From CAYGZM01 sp964354365 (GTDB lineage: Bacteria > Planctomycetota > Phycisphaerae > Sedimentisphaerales > Anaerobacaceae), in contig CAYGZM010000167.1 of the NCBI GenBank assembly GCA_964354365.1, forward strand, positions 1 through 7,768: a stretch of 7,768 nucleotides of DNA, written 5' to 3'. Under the pieces are notes generated by a model. It did not search any database and was not told the origin of the DNA. It saw nothing but the letters and a program-made list of their open reading frames with translations. A program made the translations under genes and the position numbers. Positions 1 through 6,345 of this stretch are shown here, in pieces (positions within the stretch are counted from its first letter, which is position 1; each line of letters starts with the position of its first letter).

Positions 1-56
1 CCAATTTCAAAATGGGCAAAATGACCATAAGTACAACAACACTAAAGGCTTATGCC

Positions 57-84
57 AATGAACAACGAACAATGAACAACGAAC
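57..84. repeat. 14-bp perfect tandem duplication
   Basis: The unit aatgaacaacgaac occurs twice in direct succession (57-70 and 71-84). It lies in the AT-rich 145-bp stretch downstream of the hydrolase gene. Two copies are too few for a CRISPR or a proper satellite; slippage or a fragment of a dispersed repeat would explain it. Nothing else recognisable lies between 1 and 145, and no hairpin followed by a T-run was seen that could terminate the hydrolase transcript. Confidence 0.7.
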
Positions 85-145
85 GCCATTCAAAACAAAC
101 CCAATCAAACCCAATTCCCCCGCCCCGGCCGAAATCCCGAACCCA

Positions 146-1222
146 CTACTTCTCGACTGCGAACGGCAGCCGGTCCGGCACCACGTGCACCTCCGTCGTG
201 AACTTATACTCGCCTATCTCCCCGCCATCAAAGGCCAGCTCGACAAAATACGCCGTCCAGCCCTTCTCCGGCTCCCCCACCTTCCCGACGTACTTCCCAT
301 CCGCCCCGGCATCCAGCCCCGCGCAGCTCCACACCGGTCCCAATACATCAATCCGGAAATCCCGCTTCTCCGGGTTCGTCGCCTGCCACAGCCTCACCTC
401 GGTCGGCTTGGTTTTTGCCGTAACCACAATCGCCCCGTCCTTGCGCACCGTCCAGTTGAATTTCGGCCTCTCCGCCCCAGCCAGAATCGACTTATAAAAC
501 GTCGTCACCGCCCCGAACGCGCTCAAATCCAGCCCGTGCCCCGTATTTGGGAAGTACCGCACGTACTTCTCCCCCGGCAAATCGTGGAAATAAAATTGCG
601 CCGAGTCCGGCACGAAAAACTGGTCGCCCGAAGAATTCAGCAGAAACTTCGGCATCTTGTACCGTTCCCTGTAGCTGTATGGGTCAATAAAACTCTGCAA
701 CTCCTTGCCTCTCGGCGTGTCCAGCCGGTCGAATACCTTCATCTCCTCGTAGTCGTCGATCGCCGGCGCCCAGAACCCGTACGCCCCGTAGTGGTGCTTC
801 ATCGATTCGCCCATATTCAATACGTCGATAACCGCAGGGCAAATCGCAATCACCCTCTTATCCACCGCCGCCGTCAGCCACGTCGTCCACCCCCGCTTCG
901 ACCCCCCGGCAACGACGAATTTCTTAATCTCCACAGGGCCGCTGTCCAGCCCTTTCATAAGGCTCTGCATCGTATCCATCGCCCGCACCGCGCTTTTGAC
1001 CATCGGCAGCAGCAGCGGCCAGGTCGCATCGCCCGTCGCCAGATACTTGTCAAATGTATATGCGATTATCGCGTCTTCGGACCTCGGCCGGCCCCCATCC
1101 GGAAAATTCAACGGCTCGTTCGGCACCATCTTCAAATCAGCAACAACCGTATTCGTCGTCAGCGCTATCATCCCCAGCATCATATCCGCCGAGGTCGGCG
1201 CAGGCTTCCCGTTGCTGCCGCC
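146..1222 (-). CDS. PhoPQ-related (PqaA-type) alpha/beta hydrolase, N-terminus lost in assembly gap
   Basis: The 358 visible residues match the PhoPQ-activated pathogenicity-related family, a group of alpha/beta-hydrolase-fold proteins that are usually exported and whose substrates are mostly unknown. A full catalytic triad can be proposed. The nucleophile is Ser108 of the fragment in GGSKRGW, the acid is Asp200 in NSSGDQFF, and the base is His229 in NTGHGLD. After the hydrolase core, about 110 residues form a beta-rich C-terminal domain (roughly 250-358), as is usual in the family. The gene ends with TAG at 146-148. Family members are normally some 450-500 residues, so about 100-150 residues, including any signal peptide and the start codon, lie in or beyond the run of Ns at 1223-1322. 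The open frame continues through the Ns into an unrelated TIM-barrel gene, but this is an artefact of the gap. It is downstream of and co-oriented with that gene, so an operon for exported carbohydrate or ester breakdown is plausible but unproven. Family assignment is strong; biochemical role is unknown. Confidence 0.85.
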   Translation of the reverse strand, partial: GGSNGKPAPTSADMMLGMIALTTNTVVADLKMVPNEPLNFPDGGRPRSEDAIIAYTFDKYLATGDATWPLLLPMVKSAVRAMDTMQSLMKGLDSGPVEIKKFVVAGGSKRGWTTWLTAAVDKRVIAICPAVIDVLNMGESMKHHYGAYGFWAPAIDDYEEMKVFDRLDTPRGKELQSFIDPYSYRERYKMPKFLLNSSGDQFFVPDSAQFYFHDLPGEKYVRYFPNTGHGLDLSAFGAVTTFYKSILAGAERPKFNWTVRKDGAIVVTAKTKPTEVRLWQATNPEKRDFRIDVLGPVWSCAGLDAGADGKYVGKVGEPEKGWTAYFVELAFDGGEIGEYKFTTEVHVVPDRLPFAVEK

Positions 1223-1322
1223 NNNNNNNNNNNNNNNNNNNNNNNNNNNNNNNNNNNNNNNNNNNNNNNNNNNNNNNNNNNNNNNNNNNNNNNNNNNNNN
1301 NNNNNNNNNNNNNNNNNNNNNN
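1223..1322. other. Assembly gap: exactly 100 Ns
   Basis: This run of unknown bases is exactly 100 long, a common default for a scaffold gap of unknown size, so its length should not be believed. It separates the TIM-barrel gene (entering at 1323) from the PqaA-type hydrolase (resuming at 1222). The missing DNA should hold the last few tens of codons of the first gene, an intergenic region, and the first 100-150 codons of the second. That is probably more than 400 bp. Confidence 0.95.
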
Positions 1323-2125
1323 CCTTCCATAACCAGCCAGCCGCGATAGCCGATATCGTCCATCGCCTTGCGGACCTCCGGAAAGGCGATTGTCCCTTTG
1401 CCGTACAAATCGTCGTAATCCTTCGCGTGGAATTCGCATATATGTCTGCCCAGGCGGCGAATCTCGGCATAGATACCATATCCCGCCTTGTGCGAATTCG
1501 CCACATCATAATAGACCTTCACGGCGGGCGAGCCGACCCGCTCGATGATCGCCAGGTGCTGCTCGGCGCTGAGCCACGATTCGATCCCCAGCGCTACGCC
1601 TGCATCCTCAGCCTTCGGCGCAACCTTCTTGAGCCGTTCAACCACAACGTCCGTGCCCTTGGGGTCGTTTCGCAAATCGCCGTCGCCGAAGAACGCCAAC
1701 AGGATTACGTTCGCGCCCATCACTTTGGAGACGTCTATCGCCTGCGAGACCCATCGCTCGGTCCGCGGGTCGCTCTTGTAGGGCACGCCGTTGAGAGTGC
1801 CCATCGCAAGCGAGGCTATCTCCATTTGGTTCCTCTTTGCCTCGGCGAGGATTTCCTGCTGCAGGTCCTTATTAAAGAGCGGCAGGTCGTTCTCCCCGCT
1901 GCCGAAATCCACCTGGACGCCGTCCAGGCCAATCTTCTTGGCCAGCTCGAACGATTCAGGATTCGTCGCCTTGCCTATCGTCCAGTCGCAGACCGCCAGC
2001 TTGAAGCCTTTGTGCGACCCGGCCCGGCGCTGCGGCGATTTGCACGACGCGGCCAGCGTAAGCCCGGCCAATACGCCTGCCCCGGCCTTTAGCATCCGCC
2101 GACGTGTTATCTTCAAACCTTCCAT
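1323..2125 (-). CDS. Tat-exported sugar phosphate isomerase/epimerase-like TIM barrel, C-terminus in gap
   Basis: The 267 visible residues form a xylose-isomerase-like TIM barrel of the sugar phosphate isomerase/epimerase family. The N-terminus carries a twin-arginine leader (TRRRMLKAGAG, residues 7-17) followed by a hydrophobic stretch and LAASC (24-28). That cysteine could be a lipidation site, although Ala at -3 is atypical. The expected divalent-metal ligands are all visible: Glu182 in GIESW, Asp207 in YYDVAN, His233 in EFHAKD, and Glu267 in WLVME just before the Ns. Only a short C-terminal tail should therefore be missing. The start at 2125 is chosen because GGAGG lies 7 bases upstream; the in-frame ATG two codons earlier sits almost on top of it, and the ATG at 2191 has no ribosome site. 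Likely role: isomerisation or epimerisation of a sugar or sugar derivative outside the cytoplasm; the substrate is unknown. The hydrolase beyond the gap is a separate gene. Confidence 0.87.
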
Positions 2126-2131
2126 ATACAT

Positions 2132-2137
2132 ACCTCC
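2132..2137 (-). promoter_or_regulatory. Ribosome binding site deciding the TIM-barrel start
   Basis: On the minus strand the sequence reads GGAGGT, with 7 bases from the end of GGAGG to the ATG at 2125. It excludes the ATG at 2131, which directly abuts the site, and gives the Tat leader its normal short n-region. No convincing -35/-10 pair was found in the 2138-2283 spacer upstream. Confidence 0.75.
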
Positions 2138-2283
2138 ATAAAAACGTGATGATAACACCGCAAATCCGCTATTGGAATCAAAAAAACGCATTACTCAAAA
2201 CGCAAACGCCGCAGGCTGAATGTTGGTTGTACGCTTCGGAGGATTGTAAGCCTGATTTTCTATGTTTCGTGATTTCATTCCAT

Positions 2284-2331
2284 ATCTCCTGCCTCAAGAG
2301 GTCGGTGGGCTGAAGCCCACCCTACGGTCTG
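2284..2331. repeat. Palindromic dispersed repeat, copy 1
   Basis: The core GGTGGGCTGAAGCCCACC (2304-2321) is a perfect 8-bp stem with a 2-base loop. About 48 bp in total match a second copy at 2840-2888 in the same orientation, with a few substitutions and one single-base indel. The gene at 2322-2771 ends inside this copy, which supplies its TAG and last codons. Short GC-rich palindromes of this kind are common between genes in Planctomycetota and related bacteria. No T-run follows on either strand, so it is not a classical terminator. Confidence 0.75.
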
Positions 2332-2771
2332 GGAGCTTGATTCTCAGGTTCGCGATACCATCCAAATCGTACCGGTTCGAAATTCCAAACGTCTTTGAAC
2401 ACCAGCATACGCTCTATTGTTTCACCTTGGGACATTTGACCTTTCTTGCTCTCTCGCCAATCGCTTCTTTCCGCGACACCCATCACGAGATAGTTGTTCC
2501 CTATTATTTGCGGATTCAGTTGGTAAAAACTCGCCGCCATCAAGGATTCAACTTCGGACTTTCTGGCTATTATCAAATCACACCTTGTACAGTAACGGCA
2601 TTGCTTGTTTAAGAGGAAAAGCTGCTGAGGATCGATGTGAATGACCAGCGGGAATCTGCGAATTCTTGTCTTGCTCTCACACTTGGGGCACTTGGTGAAG
2701 GCCGCATCCTGATAAGGATTCAGAAAGAAATAGTATCTTCTATTTTGCGGTATGGCGTCCCGTTTAATCAT
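2322..2771 (-). CDS. Small zinc-ribbon protein of unknown function
   Basis: This encodes a cytoplasmic-looking protein of 149 residues with no signal peptide or membrane segment. It has a probable zinc site made of CPKC (Cys28, Cys31) and CRYCTRC (Cys58, Cys61, Cys64), separated by 26 residues with a hydrophobic VIHID stretch. The C-terminal half is mixed and unremarkable, with a conserved-looking aromatic end (VWNFEPVRFGWY). It resembles uncharacterised zinc-ribbon proteins seen in scattered bacteria, but no function can be named. The cysteine pattern and non-repetitive composition argue for a real gene. The ATG at 2771 is preferred; a GTG at 2783 is in frame, and neither has a good ribosome site (only AAGAAG precedes the ATG). 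The last codons and TAG fall inside a palindromic repeat, so the C-terminus may have been altered by repeat insertion. The gene stands alone between two direct copies of that repeat. Confidence 0.7.
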   Translation of the reverse strand: MIKRDAIPQNRRYYFFLNPYQDAAFTKCPKCESKTRIRRFPLVIHIDPQQLFLLNKQCRYCTRCDLIIARKSEVESLMAASFYQLNPQIIGNNYLVMGVAERSDWRESKKGQMSQGETIERMLVFKDVWNFEPVRFGWYREPENQAPRP

Positions 2772-2839
2772 ACTTCTTAGCACCAGATCGAAAGCCTAAA
2801 AAGTCCCTAACCCAGAAAGTGCCTCATGTACCATGCGGC

Positions 2840-2888
2840 ATCTCCTATCTCAAGAGATTTGGTGGGGTGCAGCCCACCCTACAGTCTG
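2840..2888. repeat. Palindromic dispersed repeat, copy 2
   Basis: This is the second copy of the element at 2284-2331, in the same orientation. Its stem is degraded: GGTGGG (2861-2866) pairs with CCCACC (2873-2878), but the seventh pair is G-G. The outer sequences (atctcct...ctcaagag and ccctac.gtctg) match copy 1. Together the two copies bracket the zinc-ribbon gene. Confidence 0.72.
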
Positions 2889-2909
2889 TATCGGCAGCGG
2901 GCTCGCAGA

Positions 2910-2930
2910 GCACGGGCTTGTAGCCCGTGC
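2910..2930. repeat. Perfect hairpin repeat (9-bp stem, 3-base loop)
   Basis: The arms GCACGGGCT (2910-2918) and AGCCCGTGC (2922-2930) enclose TGT. It has the look of a dispersed palindromic unit. It lies about 80 bases past the oxidoreductase stop on the minus strand and could stabilise or end that transcript, but it lacks a following U-run. Confidence 0.7.
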
Positions 2931-2943
2931 GACCACGCCCAGG

Positions 2944-2967
2944 CCTGTCCCGAGCGAAGTCGAGGGA
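2944..2967. repeat. Imperfect palindromic repeat of the cgagcgaagtcgag type
   Basis: The core TCCCGAGCGAAGTCGAGGGA (2948-2967) is an imperfect inverted repeat. Similar sequences are seen as dispersed elements in several bacterial groups (recalled, not searched). It sits 13 bases from the 2910-2930 hairpin, so the spacer 2784-3007 is largely built of stacked repeat units and holds no gene. Confidence 0.55.
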
Positions 2968-3007
2968 ATGGCCGTGCCACAACCAATAGAGGCCCAGCTT
3001 CAGTTGT

Positions 3008-4267
3008 CTATGCCTTTAGACCTTTTAGATTTGCGTCGAGCTTGTTTTTGTTGTTGATAATTTCTTTCCAGGCGACCTGACGTTTTTCATAGGCGGCGGT
3101 TCGGCCGAGGATAGTAATCAGATTGCTGCGAACGCTCTGGGGAACGGTCGGGTTATCGAATTTGCCTTCGGTAATGCTCTTATGGAAGGTTGCGATGTTG
3201 GCGACTGCGCCTTCCTGATAGATTCCGGGGCTGCTTCCGCCACGATAGAACGTATCGCCCTTGCCGCGGATGAGGACCTGTCCGCCGTATTCGGTTTCGA
3301 GGACGCCCTTTGAGCCGAACATCCGGTTTCTAATGCCTTCGGGCTGCGTGCCGAAGCCATCGGACTGGCGAGAGCTAAATGTAATGCCGATGTCGTTGGG
3401 GTACTGGAAGAGGATGGCGAAATGGTCCCAGCAGGTTCCGACGGGTCGAATCGTGCGTCCGCCCGTTCCGACGGCCCAGAGCGGATCGACGCCCATAATC
3501 CAGTTCATCACGTCGAGGGTGTGGATATTCTGCTCGGTGATGATGTCGCCGGAGAGGATGTTATCGAGTCCCCAGGCGCGGAGGCGGTTTTCGGGATTAT
3601 TAGGGTCGGCCCGCCAGGTGTCGTACATTCTTCCGAAGGGGCAGCCGGCGTGATAGATTGCCTCGCCGAATGCAACGTCGCCCAGGGCGCCCGCGTGGAC
3701 GCGCTTGAGGGCCTCGATGTAGAACTGGTCGGCGCGGGTCTGAAAATCGACGAGGAAGCAGAGCTTTTTGGCGGCGGCCTTTTTGCCGGAATCGCCGATG
3801 CTCAGACAGCCGGGCGTATCGACGGCAATGGGCTTGGCGACATAGACGTGCTTGCCGGCGTCCACGGCAGCAGCGGCCTGCTCGGGATGGAAATAGGGTG
3901 GGGTCTCAATCGCTACGGCATCGACCTTCTCGATGAGCTTGCGATAGCCGGATAGGCCGGTGAAACGATTGGCCTTGTCCACGCCCAGGCTGTCGCCGGC
4001 GGAATCGGCCCTGTCCTGGAAATAGTCCGAGACAGCGACGATATTGTACCCGCCATGCTGTTTGAAGAGATTAGCAATCCAGGTCCCGCGTCCGCCGCAG
4101 CCTATCAGGCCGAGATTGATTTTTGAATTGGCCTGCGCGCCGCGGACGAGGGCGGGCCTGACCACGGTAAAGGCCAGCGCGGCTGCGCCTGCGCCGGCAA
4201 CGAACCGGCGGCGACTTAGCTTATCAGAATTCTCAGCGGCTGTCGAATTTGTCTTTTTTTGCGACAT
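3008..4267 (-). CDS. Tat-exported Gfo/Idh/MocA family oxidoreductase
   Basis: This is a 419-residue NAD(P)-dependent oxidoreductase of the glucose-fructose oxidoreductase/inositol dehydrogenase/MocA family, complete from start to TAG. In order it has a polar N-terminus, a twin-arginine leader (SRRRFVAGAGAAALAF, 18-33), a Rossmann domain with the dinucleotide motif GCGGRG (56-61), and the cofactor-side loop AKPIAVD (144-150). The C-terminal alpha/beta domain follows, with the probable catalytic histidine in TEQNIHTLDVMNW (His249). The usual EKP is here AKP: the lysine is kept and the glutamate is lost. Multiple Tat-exported paralogues of this family are typical of Planctomycetota, where cofactor-carrying enzymes are folded before export. 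The start at 4267 is chosen over the in-frame ATG at 4282, because that upstream ATG overlaps the GGAGG placed 8 bases before 4267. It is monocistronic by appearance, with its own promoter. Substrate is unknown; sugar or polyol derivative oxidation is the likely reaction type. Confidence 0.93.
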   Translation of the reverse strand: MSQKKTNSTAAENSDKLSRRRFVAGAGAAALAFTVVRPALVRGAQANSKINLGLIGCGGRGTWIANLFKQHGGYNIVAVSDYFQDRADSAGDSLGVDKANRFTGLSGYRKLIEKVDAVAIETPPYFHPEQAAAAVDAGKHVYVAKPIAVDTPGCLSIGDSGKKAAAKKLCFLVDFQTRADQFYIEALKRVHAGALGDVAFGEAIYHAGCPFGRMYDTWRADPNNPENRLRAWGLDNILSGDIITEQNIHTLDVMNWIMGVDPLWAVGTGGRTIRPVGTCWDHFAILFQYPNDIGITFSSRQSDGFGTQPEGIRNRMFGSKGVLETEYGGQVLIRGKGDTFYRGGSSPGIYQEGAVANIATFHKSITEGKFDNPTVPQSVRSNLITILGRTAAYEKRQVAWKEIINNKNKLDANLKGLKA

Positions 4268-4275
4268 TTTGTATG

Positions 4276-4280
4276 CCTCC
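4276..4280 (-). promoter_or_regulatory. Ribosome binding site deciding the oxidoreductase start
   Basis: On the minus strand GGAGG lies 8 bases before the ATG at 4267, within ATGGAGGCATACAAAATG. The first ATG of that string (4282) is in frame but overlaps the ribosome site and is unlikely to be used. The TIM-barrel gene has a very similar initiation region. Confidence 0.8.
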
Positions 4281-4323
4281 ATATCGTTAGTGTACGGTTC
4301 ACAAGCTGATTACGTTGGGAGCA

Positions 4324-4352
4324 ATTATAGCGGGGCATTGTGCGATATGCAA
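4324..4352 (-). promoter_or_regulatory. Sigma70-like promoter for the oxidoreductase
   Basis: On the minus strand there is a perfect -10 TATAAT (4324-4329) with a -35 TTGCAT (4347-4352) 17 bases upstream. The -35 matches consensus only in its TTG half. Transcription should start near 4317, leaving a leader of about 50 bases before the ATG at 4267. The location, between the end of the ligase gene and the oxidoreductase start, supports independent transcription. Confidence 0.7.
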
Positions 4353-4398
4353 TCGAGTTGTCGCTCCAAAAATATGAGGGCGCGAGTCCACCCATCCC

Positions 4399-4415
4399 CA
4401 AGCCCTTCGGGCTTG
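4399..4415. repeat. Hairpin CAAGCCC-TTC-GGGCTTG
   Basis: A perfect 7-bp stem with a 3-base loop lies 48 bases past the ligase stop. It sits in a GC-rich context with flanking GGGTGGCAGT and GGATGGGTGG on the minus strand, which looks like another dispersed repeat unit. It could help end or protect the ligase mRNA, but no U-run follows, so a standard rho-independent terminator is not supported. Confidence 0.55.
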
Positions 4416-4462
4416 AGACTGCCACCCTGCCGCCACGAAGAGTCGAAAACACCTGGTCGTTG

Positions 4463-6226
4463 TTACAGGTTCATATAGGCCTGGCGCTTGATTTTTCCGG
4501 TGGAGGTCTTCTCGAATTCTTCAATTCTTATTTCGAGGTGTGCGGGGGAGATTCTCTCGAAGGAAGAGAGCTGCCTGCTTTTCTGCTGACATTCGTTGAT
4601 GCTCTGCCAGACGAGCGTTTTGACGATTTCTGGCTGAGCGGCCAGATCGGCAGAGGAACGATTCGTGTGGGTTTCTATGGTGTCCCAGGCGGGCAGGACA
4701 ATCGCGCGGACGGTCTCTTCGACTATGCCGGCTGAGTCCTTTTTGAAGCCTGGAACAATTAGAATCTCGCGGACGAATCTGGCCTCCGAAAGGGCGGACT
4801 CGACGAGCTCGGGATTGACGTTTTTTCCGCCGGGGAGGACTATCAGGAATTTTTTGCGGCCGGTAATATAGAGGTTCCCGTCCTCGTCGAGATAGCCCAA
4901 GTCGCCGGTATGCAGCCAGCGAACGCCATCGTCGTCGGTCTCAATAACGTCCTGGGTGGCTTTAGCGTTCTTGTAGTAGCCCTTCATAATGCAGGGCCCG
5001 CCGAGCAAAATCTCTCCCTTTTGCCGTGGGGCGAGATTCCGATTTTGCTCGTTGACGACTTTGACGAGTATGGTGGAGATGGGCCTGCCGACGGAGCCTA
5101 ATGTGCGGGTGTCCTCGTTGAAGCCGTACACGGGGGAGTTTTCGGTGGTGCCGTAGCCCTCGTACAGCAGCAGCCCCCTCTTCCAGAAGACATTCAGCAC
5201 CCACTTGGGCATCGGGGCTGCGCCGGAGAGGCAGAACCGAAGCGCGCCCCAGCCGAGCTTTTTCACTATGCTTCTGCCGACGAGCTTTGGGCCGCAGTGG
5301 TCGAGCAGCCGAACGAGGACTTTGTCGGCCTTCTGCTTAACCAGATTCTCTTCAATCTTCTTGGCAAGGACGGTGTAAAGCGATGGTATGGCGATAAAGA
5401 TGGTGACGCGCCTGTCGCGGATAAGCTCGGGTATCTGGCGGTATTTGTTGGTGTAGATGTTGGTGGCACCGACGGATAGGGGGAGCAATTTGCCGACGGT
5501 CAGGCCGAACGAGTGATGAGGCGGCAGGATGTGGCCGAGGACGTCGTCGCAGGTAAGGCGTATCTTCTCCACCGAGCCGTCGATATTTGCAATTAGATTT
5601 GTGTGTGTCAGCTCGACTTCGCGGGGGTCGCCTGTGGTCCCGGAGGTGCACAGGATCCCGGCCGTAGCGTCGGCGTCAACCTCCCCGGCGATTCCGGCGA
5701 GCAATTGATTGCTTTGCTCTGCGCTTAGACTCTTTATGTCATCGCTCCCGGCGTCCGCACCATTTAGGGAATCGCACAAGGAGGTATCAGTCATTTCGAC
5801 CAGGCCCAGCCCACGGCTGGATGTGAAGTCCCTCAAGTCCTGCCGGGACTCGGCGTCGAGATAATCATCGGCCATAACGAGCAGGTCGGTATCGGTGTGA
5901 AGGAGGTGATTTATTACGCCATCCACGCCTCGCTCCGGATCAATCAGCACCGGGACAGCACCCGCAAGGACGGCGCCCCAGAAGGCCACATCCCAATCGG
6001 CGCGGTTCTTGCCGAGAACGGCCACTTTGTCACCGAGACGAATCTGAGCCGAGCGAACAAGCCACAGCGCGAACCTCCGCGCGGCGGTCCCGAGCCTACG
6101 GAATGTCAGTATCTCGTGGCGTTCCGGCCTGACTATTTCAAGGCACGTCCTGTCGAGCCGTTCGACCGCCTTGAGCGAGCCGTTGAAAAGCTCGATTAGA
6201 GTCTTGAACGTGAAGCGCGTTCTCAT
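4463..6226 (-). CDS. AMP-forming acyl-CoA synthetase-type ligase (ANL superfamily)
   Basis: This is a 587-residue adenylate-forming enzyme that should activate a carboxylic acid, probably a fatty acid, with ATP to an acyl-AMP and then transfer it to CoA or another thiol. The core motifs are in order. The phosphate-binding loop TSGTTGDP is at about 194-201. The aromatic/ATP motif YEGYGTTE is at about 355-362. TGDLGY has the ribose-binding Asp442, and GRKK (456-459) marks the domain hinge. STGKIKR is near the C-terminus, with the adenylation lysine Lys578. All catalytic residues are present, so it should be active. There is no signal peptide. The ATG at 6226 fits the family N-terminus; a TTG 19 codons upstream (6283) is in frame but adds an unstructured Gly/Ala-rich piece. 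The ribosome site is weak and distant (GGGAG 11 bases upstream), which may mean translation depends on the short open frame whose TGA overlaps this ATG. Acyl chain length and acceptor cannot be read from sequence. Confidence 0.9.
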   Translation of the reverse strand: MRTRFTFKTLIELFNGSLKAVERLDRTCLEIVRPERHEILTFRRLGTAARRFALWLVRSAQIRLGDKVAVLGKNRADWDVAFWGAVLAGAVPVLIDPERGVDGVINHLLHTDTDLLVMADDYLDAESRQDLRDFTSSRGLGLVEMTDTSLCDSLNGADAGSDDIKSLSAEQSNQLLAGIAGEVDADATAGILCTSGTTGDPREVELTHTNLIANIDGSVEKIRLTCDDVLGHILPPHHSFGLTVGKLLPLSVGATNIYTNKYRQIPELIRDRRVTIFIAIPSLYTVLAKKIEENLVKQKADKVLVRLLDHCGPKLVGRSIVKKLGWGALRFCLSGAAPMPKWVLNVFWKRGLLLYEGYGTTENSPVYGFNEDTRTLGSVGRPISTILVKVVNEQNRNLAPRQKGEILLGGPCIMKGYYKNAKATQDVIETDDDGVRWLHTGDLGYLDEDGNLYITGRKKFLIVLPGGKNVNPELVESALSEARFVREILIVPGFKKDSAGIVEETVRAIVLPAWDTIETHTNRSSADLAAQPEIVKTLVWQSINECQQKSRQLSSFERISPAHLEIRIEEFEKTSTGKIKRQAYMNL

Positions 6227-6309
6227 CTTCGAGCCGGCTCCCTCGCAGATAATTCCGGAGCGCAAGGGCGCCGCGCCCGCCAATAAGTTTCTTTTCCGAG
6301 GCGTTCCAT
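6223..6309 (-). CDS. Possible 28-codon leader peptide overlapping the ligase start
   Basis: A short open frame starts at an ATG 7 bases after the -10 hexamer and ends in a TGA that overlaps the ligase ATG as ATGA. If the promoter is used as drawn, the transcript would start at or next to this ATG, so it would be translated leaderless. Its product begins MERLGKETYW and is rich in Arg and Ala, with no recognisable domain. It could couple translation to the ligase, whose own ribosome site is weak. It may equally be chance: 28 open codons in GC-rich DNA is not rare. Confidence 0.25.
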   Translation of the reverse strand: MERLGKETYWRARRPCAPELSAREPARR

Positions 6310-6316
6310 CAACAAT

Positions 6317-6345
6317 AGTCTATCCGATCACGCACAATTTGACAA
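6317..6345 (-). promoter_or_regulatory. Sigma70-like promoter for the ligase
   Basis: On the minus strand there is a -35 TTGTCA (6340-6345, five of six consensus bases) and a -10 TAGACT (6317-6322, four of six) with a 17-base spacer. It lies in the 146-base AT-rich spacer between the rtcA stop and the ligase ATG, which argues that the ligase is not simply the third gene of the kinase-rtcA operon. Confidence 0.6.

Noticed and set aside
57..84. Tandem repeat considered as a CRISPR remnant
   Set aside because: The units are 14 bp, adjacent without spacers, and no cas gene is present.
185..2092. A 635-codon plus-strand open frame running through the Ns
   Set aside because: It is antisense to two well-supported minus-strand genes, is rich in Arg, Pro and His with no recognisable domain, and is open partly because Ns cannot give stops.
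2138..2283. Promoter for the TIM-barrel gene
   Set aside because: TATCAT and TACAAT hexamers occur on the minus strand, but neither has an acceptable -35 at 16-18 bases.
2284..2888. Direct repeats considered as ends of an insertion sequence
   Set aside because: There is no transposase between them, the copies are in direct orientation and each is itself a short palindrome, and no target-site duplication is evident.
2910..2930. Hairpin considered as a rho-independent terminator of the oxidoreductase
   Set aside because: The stem is strong but no T-run follows on the minus strand, and it resembles a dispersed repeat unit.
3422..3955. A 177-codon plus-strand open frame with a Gly/Val/Asp-rich product
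   Set aside because: It lies wholly inside the oxidoreductase gene on the opposite strand; its composition is what the complementary codons of a GC-rich gene produce.
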